A DNA stretch of 64,000 nucleotides from Ceriagrion tenellum (GCA_963169105.1 OY720634.1:113496430-113560429), one strand, 5' to 3'. Positions 48,434 to 60,855 are shown, counted from the stretch's first letter. Notes: a model not told the origin generated them from the letters alone. Translations and numbers: made by a program.

Positions 48434-49858
48434 AAAGAATAATATTTTGAGCAATACCCAACATGGCTTTAGAAAAGGCAGGTCCACAACATCAGTAATA
48501 TATAATGCAATTGATTTTATTCAGTCATCTATTGACAATAACCAGAAAACAGCAGGACTTTTCTTTGATTTTTCCAAGGCATTTGACCATGTCAACCACT
48601 ATTGTCTCTTGAATAAAATGCTCAGATTGGGAATTAGAGGTACCCCATATGAGTGGATCAAATCCTACCTTCTACACAGACCCTAATTTTTCTCATTATC
48701 AATTGAAGGCAAAAAGTATTCTTCGATTAACTTGACATCCACATTAGGAGTGCCTCAGGGATTCATATTGGGACCTGTGCTACTTTTGATTTATATTAAT
48801 GATTTAAATATCTATTTCTCTGATTATAAAGGGGCTAAGTTGCTTTTGTATGCTGGTGATACTAACGTTCTACTATCTTCCTCAACATGCTCGTCCCTTA
48901 CAGTTAATTACAACTTGGTAACGCAACAGCTGTCCGAATGGTGCCATGATAACTATCTTACCCTAAAAGCAAAGCAAAAGCCCCATATGGTTTTATTCTC
49001 ACATAAAAAATGGATGTAAATCTACTAGTAAAAACTGATCACAAATCAGTTGAACAGGTCGACTGTATAAAATTTCTTGGTATCGTGCAGAGTGCTAATT
49101 TATCATAGAATGCACATGTAGATCTTCTCATGAGGAAACTGAGCTCTTCTTGCTACCTCATTCTTATTTTTTTTCTTTATATTTAGTTATTATCATTATT
49201 TTAGGTTTTCAGTCAGTTCAGATGTTTTATTAACTGTTTATTATGGCCTTTTTTATTTCCATATGTCCAAAAATATTATTTTCTGGGGTTTATCCCCACA
49301 TTCATTCAAATTATTCCAAATTCAAAAGCGTGCAGTGAGAGTAATCGCCAAGAAATCATATTGCGCCCCTTTCAAGCCCTTATTTGAATCTCTTAAGAAT
49401 TTTTCCCTTCCATGAGTATATATACTTTCTATTGTTATGTTTATCAGGAAAAATCTTCATAAGTTTCATCTAAACCCTTAGATTCATCAGTATTATACTA
49501 GAAAATCTGATCATTTGCATTTAAATAGCATCAGAACTAATATAAAAAACTTGGCCCTGTGGAAATGGGAATTAGAATTTATAATAAGTTGCTAAAAAAA
49601 TTGAAATGTGTTAAATCCATCGATGTCTTTAATTCCAAGGTGAAGTCTTTCCTCCATGAAAGATTATTCTATTCAATTGATGAATATTTAAACAATAATT
49701 GACTTACTTTGTTACTGTGTTTATCATACTAACAACATTGTAAATATTGTATGTATATTCTTTACCTTACATACGTGACATATACACTTGACGTGACATA
49801 TATACGTATGCAATTTACTTGTCCTTTGGCAAATAAAAAATATTATTATTATTATATT
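48434..49858 (+). pseudogene. 5'-truncated Jockey/CR1-like LINE with ATT-rich 3' tail
   Basis: The element starts inside the reverse transcriptase. Visible motifs are NTQHGFRKGRST, FFDFSKAFDHVNH, GVPQGFILGPVLLLIYINDL and a YAGDTN where active enzymes have YADD. LTLKAKQKPHMVLFS follows. After frameshifts, KNIIFWG at 49270, FQIQKRAVRVI near 49315 and KPLFESL near 49375 follow the C-terminal order of this LINE group. Stops separate the blocks (for example near 48686 and 49018), and the active-site aspartate is replaced. The 3' end is AAATAAAAAATATTATTATT, a microsatellite-type tail. Jockey versus CR1 clade is uncertain. Confidence 0.8.
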
Positions 49859-52057
49859 AGCTTAAGAACAAAAACAGATATAGGAAATAAGGATGAGTAT
49901 TGAACTCAGCGCTGCATCTACGATTCATAGTCATCTAAATTATTGTTTTTATCTAAGCATTCACGCGACTAACTCTGGGAAGAATTTAATGAAATCGAAT
50001 TAATTGTTTACAAGGATAATAGTGAATATTATACTTCCTCAAAACATGGTGGCCAGCGGTGACTAAGCTTGATACAAGTCTTTTTATAGGAACACGCTTT
50101 CATTAATATTTAATATAAACTCCGTTCAAATTTTCCTGACTGCCTCCAGCATTTAACAACGAGGTTCATTATCCTCCTCGTGAGAAGGCTCGGAACGACA
50201 CCACACCACGGTCACCGCCACAAAATTACACACTGAAAGACCTCAGGGGTTTTGTAATTAAAAGAAAACACTTATGTGGGTCTAATCCATTATTGCTTTA
50301 GCCCTTTTTCAAACGGAAACCAGTATTATCTCAAGAGACCCGCCCAGGCAAACACTGGCGGAAAAAGTCGACACCGTCGCATATCCAAGATAGCCCACAG
50401 CACATGGTGTGAAAGTTTCCTTCCCGAAAGCTAATTGCTTTGCTCCTCCAGCAAAGAGCAAAGAATGGGGACTGCGTAATAGTCTTTCATTGCGACGGAA
50501 TGCTGCGGCCACTCCATTTGTCTGCTCTGAGGTCTTGAGCGAAACTTAAGCGGGAATCACACTGAAATGCCCCTCCTTTTATGTAAGTTTCATCATCAAA
50601 TGATCAATATGTTTTTGGTCTCATAATTTTGTTGCTGGCAAAAAAATAAAATACTTTACGCAATAGAAGTAGCCAAATCGTATAAAATGCACTATAAAAT
50701 ATGATTTAAGGAGATTACGAATAAAGAGACCAGGGAGGATTACAGGATATTAAATTGTGAATTATAAAAATGCATTGTTGCCATATTGAGATGACATTCG
50801 GTGATACAGATTTAAAAAAGACTTTTGTCAGATTCAAAAGTTGAAGGTTTCACTGGGTGGAAGGTCGACATTGTAGTAAATCAACTTTGTGTCTTCCAAA
50901 GCTTTGTATGGATATTTAACTACCTTACTTCTCTTCATCATAGAAATTATTTGAACTGGAAGAAACGCAAGCCAAATAATCAAATGAAGGAGATTTAATT
51001 TACATAGCACACCCTGCATAGAAAATTACTCACAGACGAATGATCTATAGAAATAATGGACAATAAACTGAACCTATTTTGCAGCAGCAAAATTCGGAGA
51101 GAAATAAGCTGGGAGAACAAAAGCATTTTCACTCTTTGAAAATGGAGTTCTACCGCGCTCTTTCTTCTGAAGACAGAAATTTTAGGGTAATAGCACTCTA
51201 GAAAAACTGTAAGAAATGTAAGAAACGCAAAATACCCAACTCTGATCTGATGGGAGCAAAAAAGTGAGAGGCCAAGTTGTGTGGACTGTGTTGTAATGAA
51301 TGCCTTTTGATGTCCATATATCCCTTTGCAGCATAGAATTATAATTGTTTTTCTGACCAACTTCGTAATTTTGACAGTAATTGCTTTTGAACGACTTGTA
51401 TGAATATGCGATGTTCTTACTATAGTTTGAGTCTAAAATTTTCCTAAGGAAATACTCGTAACAAATGTTCTATTTTTTAGCCCTATTATAGAATTTTTTC
51501 AAAAGATTTCTTAGCAATCACCTACGGATAAAGACGAAGCCATTTGGCACATTCCATTTTGATACGCCCGGCAGTTCCAGAGACATCATGATCAGTCAGT
51601 GAGCCAGGAGTATTCGGACTTATTATAGCGAATATTAAAATTAGGCTTCAACAAATTATTGAAAAAGGCGTTTTTTTAATTATAAATACATATTTGCTCA
51701 TTCATCTGTATATTTATAATGAAAATTTTTCTTTTGAGCAACTTTGGTAGGTCGTAAGTGAAAGGTGTATTTCTGACTAAACACGAGATGAATTAGTTTT
51801 TGTTTTGACTCACTCCGTCTCTCTTCGTCGTCTCCTCAAAATTTTCCAGGAAAAAGTCGCTTGTAACATCAATTTTACGCCCAAAATTGACTAATCCTTG
51901 GCAGGAACTCTATTTTCCTGTTTCAGCCATTCTTGTCCTTAGGCTCACGAAACTTCAAGTTAAATTTTTGCAAGCATAATGTCCAAGGGTAAAACTTAGT
52001 CAACACTATCAAGAAGAGGACACGTTTTACTTTAATTTCCATAAATATGAAAATAAT
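49859..52057. other. Non-coding stretch
   Basis: A 121-codon minus frame (51360-50995) and a 67-codon minus frame (50512-50309) show no domain. No repeats shared with the rest of the window were seen. Confidence 0.35.
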
Positions 52058-52059
52058 CA

Positions 52060-52237
52060 ATTTAAATGATGCAATAATAATAAGTTTGCAATTATTCACA
52101 GAAATAAATTTTACAGAGACCTAGGTATCGATGTTTGTACATCAGCTTCAGGTGTTAGAACATCGAAACCTAGGTCGCAGTAAATTTGTTTCCGTGAATA
52201 ATTGCAAATTTATCATTTCTGCATCATCCATTAATTC
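52060..52237. mobile_element. Snapback hairpin (copy at 52 kb)
   Basis: The left arm (strongest at 52082-52135) pairs with the right arm (52159-52211), with a few mismatches and one indel. Weaker pairing extends outward to about 52060 and 52237. Next to the loop, both arms have the outward motif AACATCGA(A/T)ACCTAGGTC. The loop holds ACATCAGCTTCAGGTG. The layout, with ATCGAAACC next to the loop, parallels the hairpins at 16, 44 and 59 kb. Confidence 0.6.
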
Positions 52238-52319
52238 CACTCAACATCGCATGAATTTTCGGATTTTATATCAATTGAAATGATTTTTATAGAGACATAT
52301 ACATAACTCTTGCCTCATC

Positions 52320-52870
52320 CCCGTTTCACAAACCCCAAGACCGCCTCCATTTAAACTTCGGTCGGCGAGATGGATCCACACACTCCTGACACTGCGGTGA
52401 AGGGAAGGCGCGCGTAAGGCCCCGCGGGCTATGCGCCCTGCACCACACACACAGTCTTCGCCATCACCCGCCCGTTCTCTCCTCCCTCTCCCTGTCTCCT
52501 CTCAGCCACAGCAATCCCTCCGACCGACCTCCCTTCTTCTTCTCGCGCCCATACCGCAGTGCGGGGCGGAGTGTTAGGCGGGGATGTCTCGCGGCGCCTC
52601 CTCAAAACAGAAAGAGAGAGGAATTCGGAGGAAGGAGCCTCGAGTGCATGCAGTTACTCGGGCGACGAACGAGGCCTCGGCTTGGAGAGGCAAGGAGGAG
52701 TTCCCTCCTTTGGACTCCCACCGGCGGTTCGGTGTCTGCTTCAACCCCCGCCAGGGATTCGAGCATTTTGCGGCACGAGAGTCGCCGATATGACGAACAC
52801 TTATGGCGCTCGGCGTATTATGCACTCTCACTCACGCTCACAACACATATACTGACGAACTCTTAGTTTC
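52320..52870. other. GC-rich, CpG-containing island
   Basis: GC and CpG content are high. Overlapping frames include 52584-52793 plus (69 codons) and minus frames. None has a recognised domain. It could be a promoter or first-exon region of an unseen gene. Confidence 0.3.
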
Positions 52871-53209
52871 CGTCGTGCTGTCTGGGCTGGGAGGGGAAGG
52901 AAGGATGAGAGGCCGGGTTCCAATTCAGATATAACCCCTTAGTACACACCATACACTACATTCCGGGCTATCCTTGCGAAGTGGAACGACAACTGGCGCT
53001 TGTACGTGGATGTGGTCGAAAAATACGTCGAAGAAATAAGTGACGGCAGCCGGTTGGTGAGTGTCTCCTTGTCATATCCGGTGCTTACGCAAAGAAATGA
53101 AATTTCACTGAAAAAAGATAGTTTATTAAGTCACGCTGGAACACAAAAAACATTATTTAAACTTAGAAATGCCAGATAAATTAACAATCTCTGTTCAGCA
53201 ATCCGTAGA
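52871..53209. other. Non-coding stretch
   Basis: Nothing was recognised between the GC-rich island and the antisense LINE fragment. Confidence 0.4.
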
Positions 53210-53870
53210 TTGGTTTGAAGCAGTGGTTTTCCGTCTCCATTCCTCCCGATGTTATGACGGCCCATATCCTCCACAATACGTTCGATGTATTCCTTTCATG
53301 GTCTGTATCTCGCATTTGTACCCTTAATTGAGCCCTCTAGAATGATTGCTCATACTCCCTCGTGTATTATGATGCGGCCTATCCAGGGTTCTCGTCTCTT
53401 TCTTACTATGTTCCACAGACACAGCAATTCTTCAGCTCTCCGTAGTATCTCTTCGTTAGTTACCCTCTCCATCCAGGATATTTGAGGATTCTCCGGTGGT
53501 ACCACATCTCAAAGGCCTCTATTCTATTTCTTTCATTCATACCATATGTCCACGTCTGACTTCCATAAAGCAAGACACTCCACAAAATATCAATCTTGAG
53601 TAGACGTTTTCTTAGACTCAAATTGATGTTGGTGAATGTTTGGAGCCTTTCCTTTTTATGAAAAGCTGCATTGGCCTGGTTAATCCTGCTGATGAGATCT
53701 TTAGCACCACTTCCATCCGATTAGAATTTGCTTCCGAGATATTTGAACTCCTGTACTGTTTCAAGTCGTTGCCCATTTAGCATGACTTCGGCATCAATTC
53801 CCATTATACTCATTACAAGGATCTTTGTCTCTTCTACGTTGATGTTCATATTAATTATCATATAAGTAAC
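53210..53870 (-). pseudogene. RTE-like LINE reverse transcriptase C-terminus, antisense
   Basis: On the minus strand from 53800 leftward the frame reads AEVMLNGQRLETVQEFKYLG, a stop, then DGSGAKDLISRINQANAAF. SVLLYGSQTWTYGMNERNRI, IEAFEMWYHRRILK, VTNEEILRRAEE and REPWIGRIIIHEG follow. This is the full C-terminal succession of an RTE-type reverse transcriptase, the best preserved in the window, with a few stops and shifts. The catalytic core lies upstream and is missing. Confidence 0.8.
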
Positions 53871-55154
53871 ATATGCATTCAAATTAGCTCTCACTGTCTC
53901 TCATGAATATGAATAAGTACGACTGGCATGGCAGATTATTAAGCCCAAGGGTATTAGAAATAAACTTTTTTATACTTCAGGAGTAAGCTTTTTCCTTTAA
54001 AGCTTATATCAGCCCTTTCATAGTTGTGAAGTTGGAACAATAGGTAAATTGTGATGTCACTTTCTGGGTATGGGAAAAATCAAGTACGGCTTGATTGCCC
54101 TTACTTTGATGAGAACACGGCTTTAGACTGAGGGCCAGGTCAAATCTACGCCCCTCATAAGCCAACACAAGGATGGGTGGTCGAGAATGCTGGGAAACCA
54201 ACAGTTGTTGAACTGATGCACCTTACATCGTACGTAGCCAATCTGTATAGATTCAGGGTACATATGGCTGAATACCATGCAACAAAATTGTGTACACAAA
54301 ACATTTTTTAAAAACTTTGATGGCATAAGAGATCTCAGAACTGGTCTTTTAGCATTTAAAAAAAATTAAACAGAAAATTAAATAGTTTTATTGGAATTCA
54401 TGGTTTCATCATAAAACAGAGGATAGCCGCCTAATTTGTATACAAAATCACAGGTCGCTGCCAGGGTGAAATAATTTTTACTCGACGTGAAATCGTGCGA
54501 GGAATTTGCGAGTGGGTTTATTGGAAGGCGTTTAAATTACCTTTTGTGAAAAAAGCAGCAAAAGAAGCTGAATTCATAAAGGCTAAATAAAAGAGAGATA
54601 TAAGTTACAAAATATGAAAAAGTTTGTTAAATTTATGAAAAATATCTGAATATTCCCAACATACCAGTAAATGCCTATAGAAAGAGATTACAAGACGATA
54701 GATCAACAAATAATGAAATTAAGCAGCCTTGAATCCAAATGTCCAAGAAAATACCGGGAGAGACATAAACTCAAAGATGCAGCACAATCACCTTCTACAA
54801 GCATGTTAAAACGGAAGTTATCATTAGGATTTAGTTGACATATCCAACGTATAAGGAGAGGTGTCATGCTATGAACACCTACTACAGAGCCTACTACAAA
54901 TCACAAATGACAAGATACTCAGTCATGCAACGAGAGTATAACTACACCGCCAAACTGAGGAAATTTGCAATGAAAATATCATTTATCTTCACATCATTAC
55001 GGCACCGTCTCAACTTTCTAGTTTCTTCTGGAGAAACTAACCAACTGCTATGTTAAGGAGTCTAAAACAAAACTCCTTTGGTTTTACAGTCATTGCATGT
55101 ATGTACATACAAATGATGGTAAGAAGCCACTCACACGGGTGGATATACGCCAAG
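53871..55154. other. Non-coding stretch
   Basis: AT-rich sequence with frames below 75 codons. No gene, RNA or repeat was recognised. Confidence 0.4.
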
Positions 55155-55243
55155 GGATGAACCACAAGGAAAAAATTAATTGACTTGATCGGGGTTGGAA
55201 CCTGGATCTCCAAATCGCCGGTCAGGAGTGTCCACCAGTACAC
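55155..55243 (-). repeat. tRNA-derived SINE copy
   Basis: The minus strand carries the tRNA-like segment GATCCAGGTTCCAACCCCGA, including the B-box, and a tail ending CCTTGTGGTTCATCCC. This matches the GTGGAATTTCATC-tail SINE family seen at 20.8 and 41 kb. Confidence 0.55.
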
Positions 55244-55431
55244 ATATTTCTTCCAGGCAAATTTTGACCATCATTTGTACATGAAATGATTGGGAAAATG
55301 TTAAGTTAGTATATAAATGACGACAATGTTGGTTTAATCACCGCGACAGTGGCCTAGTAAGCACAACCATCGTCACCAATGCCGCAAAGTGGATTTGAGA
55401 CGCGAACACCTAATTCGTTTAAACCCCCGTC

Positions 55432-55550
55432 GAAATTCACCATGAAGGAAGATAGCTTGGTGTGTAACTAGCTAACACACCTGACCTCCATGTAAGAGAT
55501 CCAGCTTCGAATCCCTATGAAGTCAAATGAATCTCTCATTGTGAATTTTA
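55432..55550 (+). repeat. tRNA-derived element with inverted tail at its left end
   Basis: The plus strand has A-box-like TAGCTTGGTGTGTAACTAGC, B-box-like GCTTCGAATCC and a tail, CTCTCATTGTGAATTTTA. The left edge, GAAATTCACCATGAAG, is the reverse complement of a tail of the same family. Both ends therefore carry inverted tail copies, as in the 22.7 kb hairpin. Confidence 0.5.
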
Positions 55551-57615
55551 TTTCCTAAGTGAAATATTCCCTTAGGTTTACCATGTGAATTCGTCTGTCG
55601 GTAGAATTGTTTTTTGGATTTTTAATAGGACTCCCATTCCTATCTAAAATGCAACACTCTAACATACCCTATCTTTTTACTGACCTATGCTTATTAAACT
55701 CATAAGTACCCTCTCCGATGAATCCTAAAGTATTCCTGAATATTCTCAGAGAGAACTGTTTTAAGTGAAATAACGTCCCTCCTTTGCTTTCTCATTACAT
55801 TTACCCTCCGACGAAGCCAAGGATCTTTACGGTGGACCCATCAAGTCTTTCATTATGAGTTCCCCGAGAGAATTTGGGAGTTGAGAAGAATATCAAGTAC
55901 TTTGCGTATTCTACGTTTATAAAATTCAAACTATGCCATTCTTAGAGGAGTCCTTTGAATGCTACCAAGTTCACACTTTCCGTTTGATGGGCGGGTACAG
56001 GGCTTCATGATGAACAGAGCGCAAAACTCAATTATTTCGCTAAGTTAGAGTGATCTTATCACACGGAACGTTTCTTTTTTCTTTCAGCATTTTTTATTCC
56101 ACCTGTAAAAGTTGCGCTGCTAGAAACCTTCGATGATTATGATGATGATGATGAAAAATCATACGTAATGTAAATACAACACACTGAGTTTTTAAAATCA
56201 TGAAGCCACCTCTCACGAGGAGTCGTTGGGCTTACTCATTATAAATAAGTATTGATACAGTTTTTACTACAGGATAAAATAACTCTTCACAACTTCTCTC
56301 GCATGTATCAATATACATCTCACCAGGTAATATAGTAAAAGGATTATATTTTCTTATCAAGGCTTGCACCAAGATAGGACTCGGCGCAGAACTAGTTGGT
56401 ACCAATTTGAAGAGTCAATTGAAACATCCAACAATATAAAATTGTGACAATAGGTCAGCAAAGATCCTTTACATGAATAAGCTATCGTAAAACAATGCAG
56501 GTAATGATATATGCCAAGTTCCACAGCACTCAGGTTTTATAGTCAAGACGTTAAACTGAACAGATAAAAAATTGACGACACGGAGGATTTGAATTATTTT
56601 GCAAGTTCTTTGCTAGCCGAGTATGAAATGAAAGAGCTACCGCTACCACAAAACCAGCCTCCTCCGTGATCTTCTACTCCTGGATAAATTTGAACTCCTT
56701 GGATGTTAAAAAAATGTGTATGCCTTGAAGAAAAAATTAGCAAGAAATAAATTATAGCGCACTTATTAGTATACTCTTATTGCCGATCTATTGCGGAGCG
56801 GATTTGTCTTGATTACATTTAAATACAACAAAGACATAATTGATACATTTCTAGATGATAGCCCAAGGAAAATATACTCTAAATGATGCATTCATAAATA
56901 TATGGCTGATTTAAAGCTAAGCGAGTAGTGATTAGTTACTTTGACTCTTGATCAAGTAATATAATTTGCTAAATAACAAAACAACATTTGATTAATACAT
57001 TTCCACATTATTACAGTTCGCAGAACCATCAAACAGAAGAAACAAGAAAGTTGACGAGCGATTATTACATTCCTTCAAAATTTAACCTACATTACGGCTA
57101 ATCCGACCAAGATTAAAGATTGGGAGAGTATAAAAAAATTAGTTAAAACAATATTCAAACTCTACGGCGCCTGAAGCAAAACCGCACAACGCAAAGGGTA
57201 TGACGAAGAAATTGGAAGAAAGGAAAAAAAATGGATCAGAAACGCAGTTCACTAAAAGGTTTCCATTTTGGGCCACTGTCTCAGGAATCTCATTATAGCT
57301 AATGATATATCGGGACGAAAGTTTCTTTCTCTAGAACGGGGAAGAAAAACATTACCATCCGGACAGCCTACAGATGAGCGAACGAAAAATACTGTTGATT
57401 TATCCAGTACCTCCGTAAGACATAAAATCCCATGATGAGAAGTCGCAAAAGGGAGATTTATGAATAAGAAATTTTGCTGCGAGCATGTCCCTAAAATAAA
57501 ATCCCACCCGTGGAAAAAATAATTTATTCATGCTTTAATATTTTTAATCTAACCTCCATTATCCTCTCGTCCTCTCGGTATCAGGGTTTAAGTTTCGGTG
57601 CCTCGCAGCCCCATC
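55551..57615. other. Non-coding stretch
   Basis: AT-rich sequence; a short GAT-rich run near 56130-56155 is the only simple repeat. No gene is supported. Confidence 0.4.
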
Positions 57616-57637
57616 CTACTTATCAGGCTCCCTGATA

Positions 57638-57805
57638 ACCTTTTACTAACGCCTCAACCGAAGATTCCTGTCGTAAGGTCTCTCCTGAGAATGTATACTT
57701 CCTCTGTAAACGCAAGTCTTCTTCCCATATCCTTTGCTGTGCGTTAATTTTCGCATCTAATGCTCCCCAGTTATCAAGATTATAGGACATGTTGTTGCGC
57801 GTTCG
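57638..57805 (-). CDS. Hypothetical small ORF or terminal exon
   Basis: The minus strand from the ATG at about 57790 encodes 55 residues, MSYNLDNWGALDAKINAQQR to VKGYQGA, then TGA. The composition is unlike the low-complexity frames around it: balanced, amphipathic and glutamine/glutamate-rich. A pyrimidine-rich acceptor-like site (CATGCACCCTCAG) just upstream would allow it to be a terminal exon. No domain was recognised and a transposon origin is possible. Evidence is weak. Confidence 0.25.
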
Positions 57806-58970
57806 AGCACTGAGGGTGCATGAAGAAATTACGATGGACAGGAAAGATGAAGTCCTCTGCATGGTAAATGAGGGAGGAAAGTGTCCGAAGGAAATGAAGA
57901 GGAGTCGGAGTTGGAGGACGGCACGTAGTGAAGGGGGATGAGATGTTGATGGCCATCTCGGACGTGAGAGTGGTGTGGAAGAGTGGAAGAGGGTGGAAAA
58001 GGATAGACATTTTGCACGGCATGAAGTGAGAAAAGAGTAAGGATGCAGAACTGAAGGTAGAGATGAGGGAAAGATCATGTGCAATCTCAGGGCAATAGGA
58101 GAATAGGGATGATCTACGAAAACCTGCTCTAGTCGGCGTTACACTAAAATTAAGGTGTTCTGAGGTCTCCGCAAAGTAAATTTTCAACTCCACTTCTCCT
58201 AGTTGAGATGTTCGATTTTATCATTTGATGGATGCTGAAGAAAATTTATATCTATATTTACAAATTGTATCAACTCGTACGAAAAAAAGTGCGCATAAGA
58301 TTGCAAAATATGCCAGTGACATTCAAAGGGCCTCCCTCGAATGAAGCAAAGATCCAGTATTATCCTTACAAAATCCTAAAGTTGTTTGATTACTCATTGC
58401 ATTACGGGAAAATAATATGTATTGACTTATGTCAGGACTTCTGGAGCTATAGAGATTATGAGAGGAAGTAATGCGACCTCAGTGTGTGATAGAAGAATAA
58501 CGATGGTCATTATAAACCTAACCGGACCGGTGGCGCACCGAGCAATAATTCGCTCCGAGAGCCCAATCCTAGTTAAAAAGGAATTATGTAGGCCACAACA
58601 CTTTTATACCGTAAAGTGTTGAAAAGTCGGAAACAGCAGTCCGTTGGATGCAATGATGAACACTGCCTTGCGCTCTAAACACTCGTTACTTCCCCTCGTT
58701 GAGGATGAGCGAGTTATTATGACCGATTCCAGAAGACTCACCAGCACCAATCTAAGGATCACCTGGAAAGTTCAACAGTCAGCTTTACTCGACGTATTAA
58801 CACCGGGAATTCGTGTGTTATGAGAGCGTACTTTTTATCCAGTACTTCCAATACCACGGCAAAGTAATATTGTTGGAAATAGGCAACATATTTTCTAAGA
58901 GAGCGTATTGGCACAACTCTGTGGAACCTATGGATTTCCACATTGGAAAATAAACTCTTGTGTAACTTCC
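57806..58970. other. Non-coding stretch
   Basis: Overlapping minus frames at 57780-58193 are proline/serine-rich antisense of purine-rich DNA and are not convincing. No feature is supported. Confidence 0.35.
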
Positions 58971-59073
58971 ACACTTTTATTTTTGTCACCGACCATGGTT
59001 TCAGCACATTATGCCACACCCTGATGATGGTATAATGTGCTGAAACGATGGTCGGTGACGAAAATAAACGTGT
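58971..59073. mobile_element. Snapback hairpin (copy at 59 kb)
   Basis: Arms 58971-59015 and 59029-59073 are inverted repeats matching at about 41 of 45 positions around ACACCCTGATGAT. The right arm reads CCTGATGATGG, then GTGCTGAAACGATGGTCGG. It therefore has CTGATGA followed by GAAAC, as in hammerhead ribozyme cores. Its structure matches the other three hairpins, without the CGCCGGGAAAG-like tail. Confidence 0.6.
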
Positions 59074-59199
59074 AGAAATTGTAAAAGTGTAAATTTTCAA
59101 GTATAGAGATACATAATTCCTTTCAAGGACACGACTACACTGCATTTTCACTATTCTCCTGAACCCAGTCATCGCCCCACAATGCATATGGTCAACTCC

Positions 59200-60120
59200 A
59201 CATCACCCTTTCATCAGCGGCATCACCAGCTCCAGACGCCACGCACCCAGCTCCTTCTCTGCTCCCCTTATGGGAGGTTCTCCCGGCTGACCCCAGGGTA
59301 AGTAGAGAATGGAGAGAGGTTTGGGGGAGGTGGAAAGACGAGGAGTTAAGGGGGAAGAGCAAGTGGGTGAGGGGGGAGGAGGTAGATTGAGAGTGGGAGG
59401 AGGAGTTGAAGAAGAGAGTTGCGGAAATAATGAGCTTGTTAGGCTGAACCTCCATCCTCTCCCCCCCACTCCCCCTCCCTCTTGCAACTCTTTACCCTCT
59501 GCACATGGCCAAAGGCAACTCACGTTCGCCCACTCCAGGGTATACGAGGGAAAAGAAATATCCTCAACTACCACCCTTCAAAATCCTCCCCGTGCGCCAC
59601 GGCAGCAGCTCACCCTCTCACCCACCATCATCACCACCATCGCATCATACTTCAAAACCCCCACGGGAGGCTCCCCCTCCTCCTGGACCCGTCTCTCATC
59701 CACGGTGGTGAAATTCCGTCGTCGTTTCCCGCTAATCCTTTTTCTCCCCATTCCCTCCACCTCTCTCCCTACTCGAAAACCCACTCGGTCTCTTGGTCAA
59801 CCCTTCCGTTTAAAACGCTCCCATACTCACGCGTTGAAGACGGAAGGGGGGCGGGGCGGGAAAGGGGGATTAAAAAATCCCGCACACACTCGAGAGGCAC
59901 CCACTCGCGTCCCCAAGTCCTTCTGCTTGCCGCTCCCGAACCGCACCTTACATCATTTCGTCGAGTTATTATGTGCCCACCCACCCTTTCCCGCTTGAAT
60001 GGCCCTCGTGAACTGTGCCCACACAACCGCGCGCCTCGCCCGACCATAAAGCTCACCCACGGCCAATGGTGCACTCGCGCGACGAAGTATAACGAGGCGG
60101 TTTTCCGACGGAGTTAATGA
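59200..60120. other. GC-rich, CpG-containing island with long overlapping frames
   Basis: Two long overlapping plus frames (59309-59998 and 59482-60117) and several minus frames occur. All are proline, serine, arginine or glycine rich, without domains or agreeing splice sites. The pattern indicates composition-driven open frames over a CpG-rich island, possibly a promoter. Confidence 0.35.
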
Positions 60121-60840
60121 GCCGTAAAAAAAACTTTACCCGAACATAATTAGCTACAATTTATTGGGGCCTCTGCTGGACATCGTGGAGCGGGCGTTTG
60201 TTACCGTGGATGAGGAGAGGAGAGCAAATGCACTTGGAGAGTCGCGAACATTCCCTCTCAGTCTTTTATTCATCTCGGCCGGAGGGAGAAAAAATATTCC
60301 TTTAGTGATGTAAAAATCTCGGACAAGGACAAGCACATTAATTTTTGGAGTAATGAGGAAACAGGTAATGTAAATAAATTCGTTCACTCACTACACTAGT
60401 CTCAAGGATGTCTACTTGTCTCATACCACAGATTTCTCTCGATTTGTGCGACAATAAGAGGACACGTTAACTTGAGTTGGCAATTCACGCATGCAAACAA
60501 ATGTAATTTGGAGTAAAGGAACACGATGTTTAACCTTCCAACATATAATAGCGCATTTTATTTCCAGCAGTTAAAGGTTAATAGTCCTTTTTGCATCTGC
60601 TTCTCCACTTAATACTAAGTAAATGAGCTAATGCATGTTGAGGTAACTCTTTTTCGCAATTAAACAACTGAGTTTGTGAATTGTGCGCATTTGTTTCCCT
60701 AATTGGAAGTAATATTTAGGAACCCGAGAAGAGTAGATATAGTTTAAATAATGAAACATGTAAGTGTGCTATAAATGTAGTCTATATAACTTTTATTTGA
60801 TAGGGTTATTTAAACTTTGCTAGTTTAATTGAATACATTG
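60121..60840. other. Non-coding stretch
   Basis: No feature was recognised between the GC-rich island and the tRNA-like element. Confidence 0.4.
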
Positions 60841-60855
60841 CCAGGAGAAAAATTC

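Noticed and set aside
15994..59073. CRISPR-like or ordinary MITE explanation of the hairpins
   Set aside because: There are no regularly spaced direct repeats. One-sided tails, the 11-bp target duplication and GAAAC cores fit retroelement snapbacks better.
59309..60117. Two long overlapping plus-strand frames (229 and 211 codons)
   Set aside because: Both run over the same GC-rich, proline/serine/arginine-rich sequence in different frames with no domain, so the openness reflects base composition.
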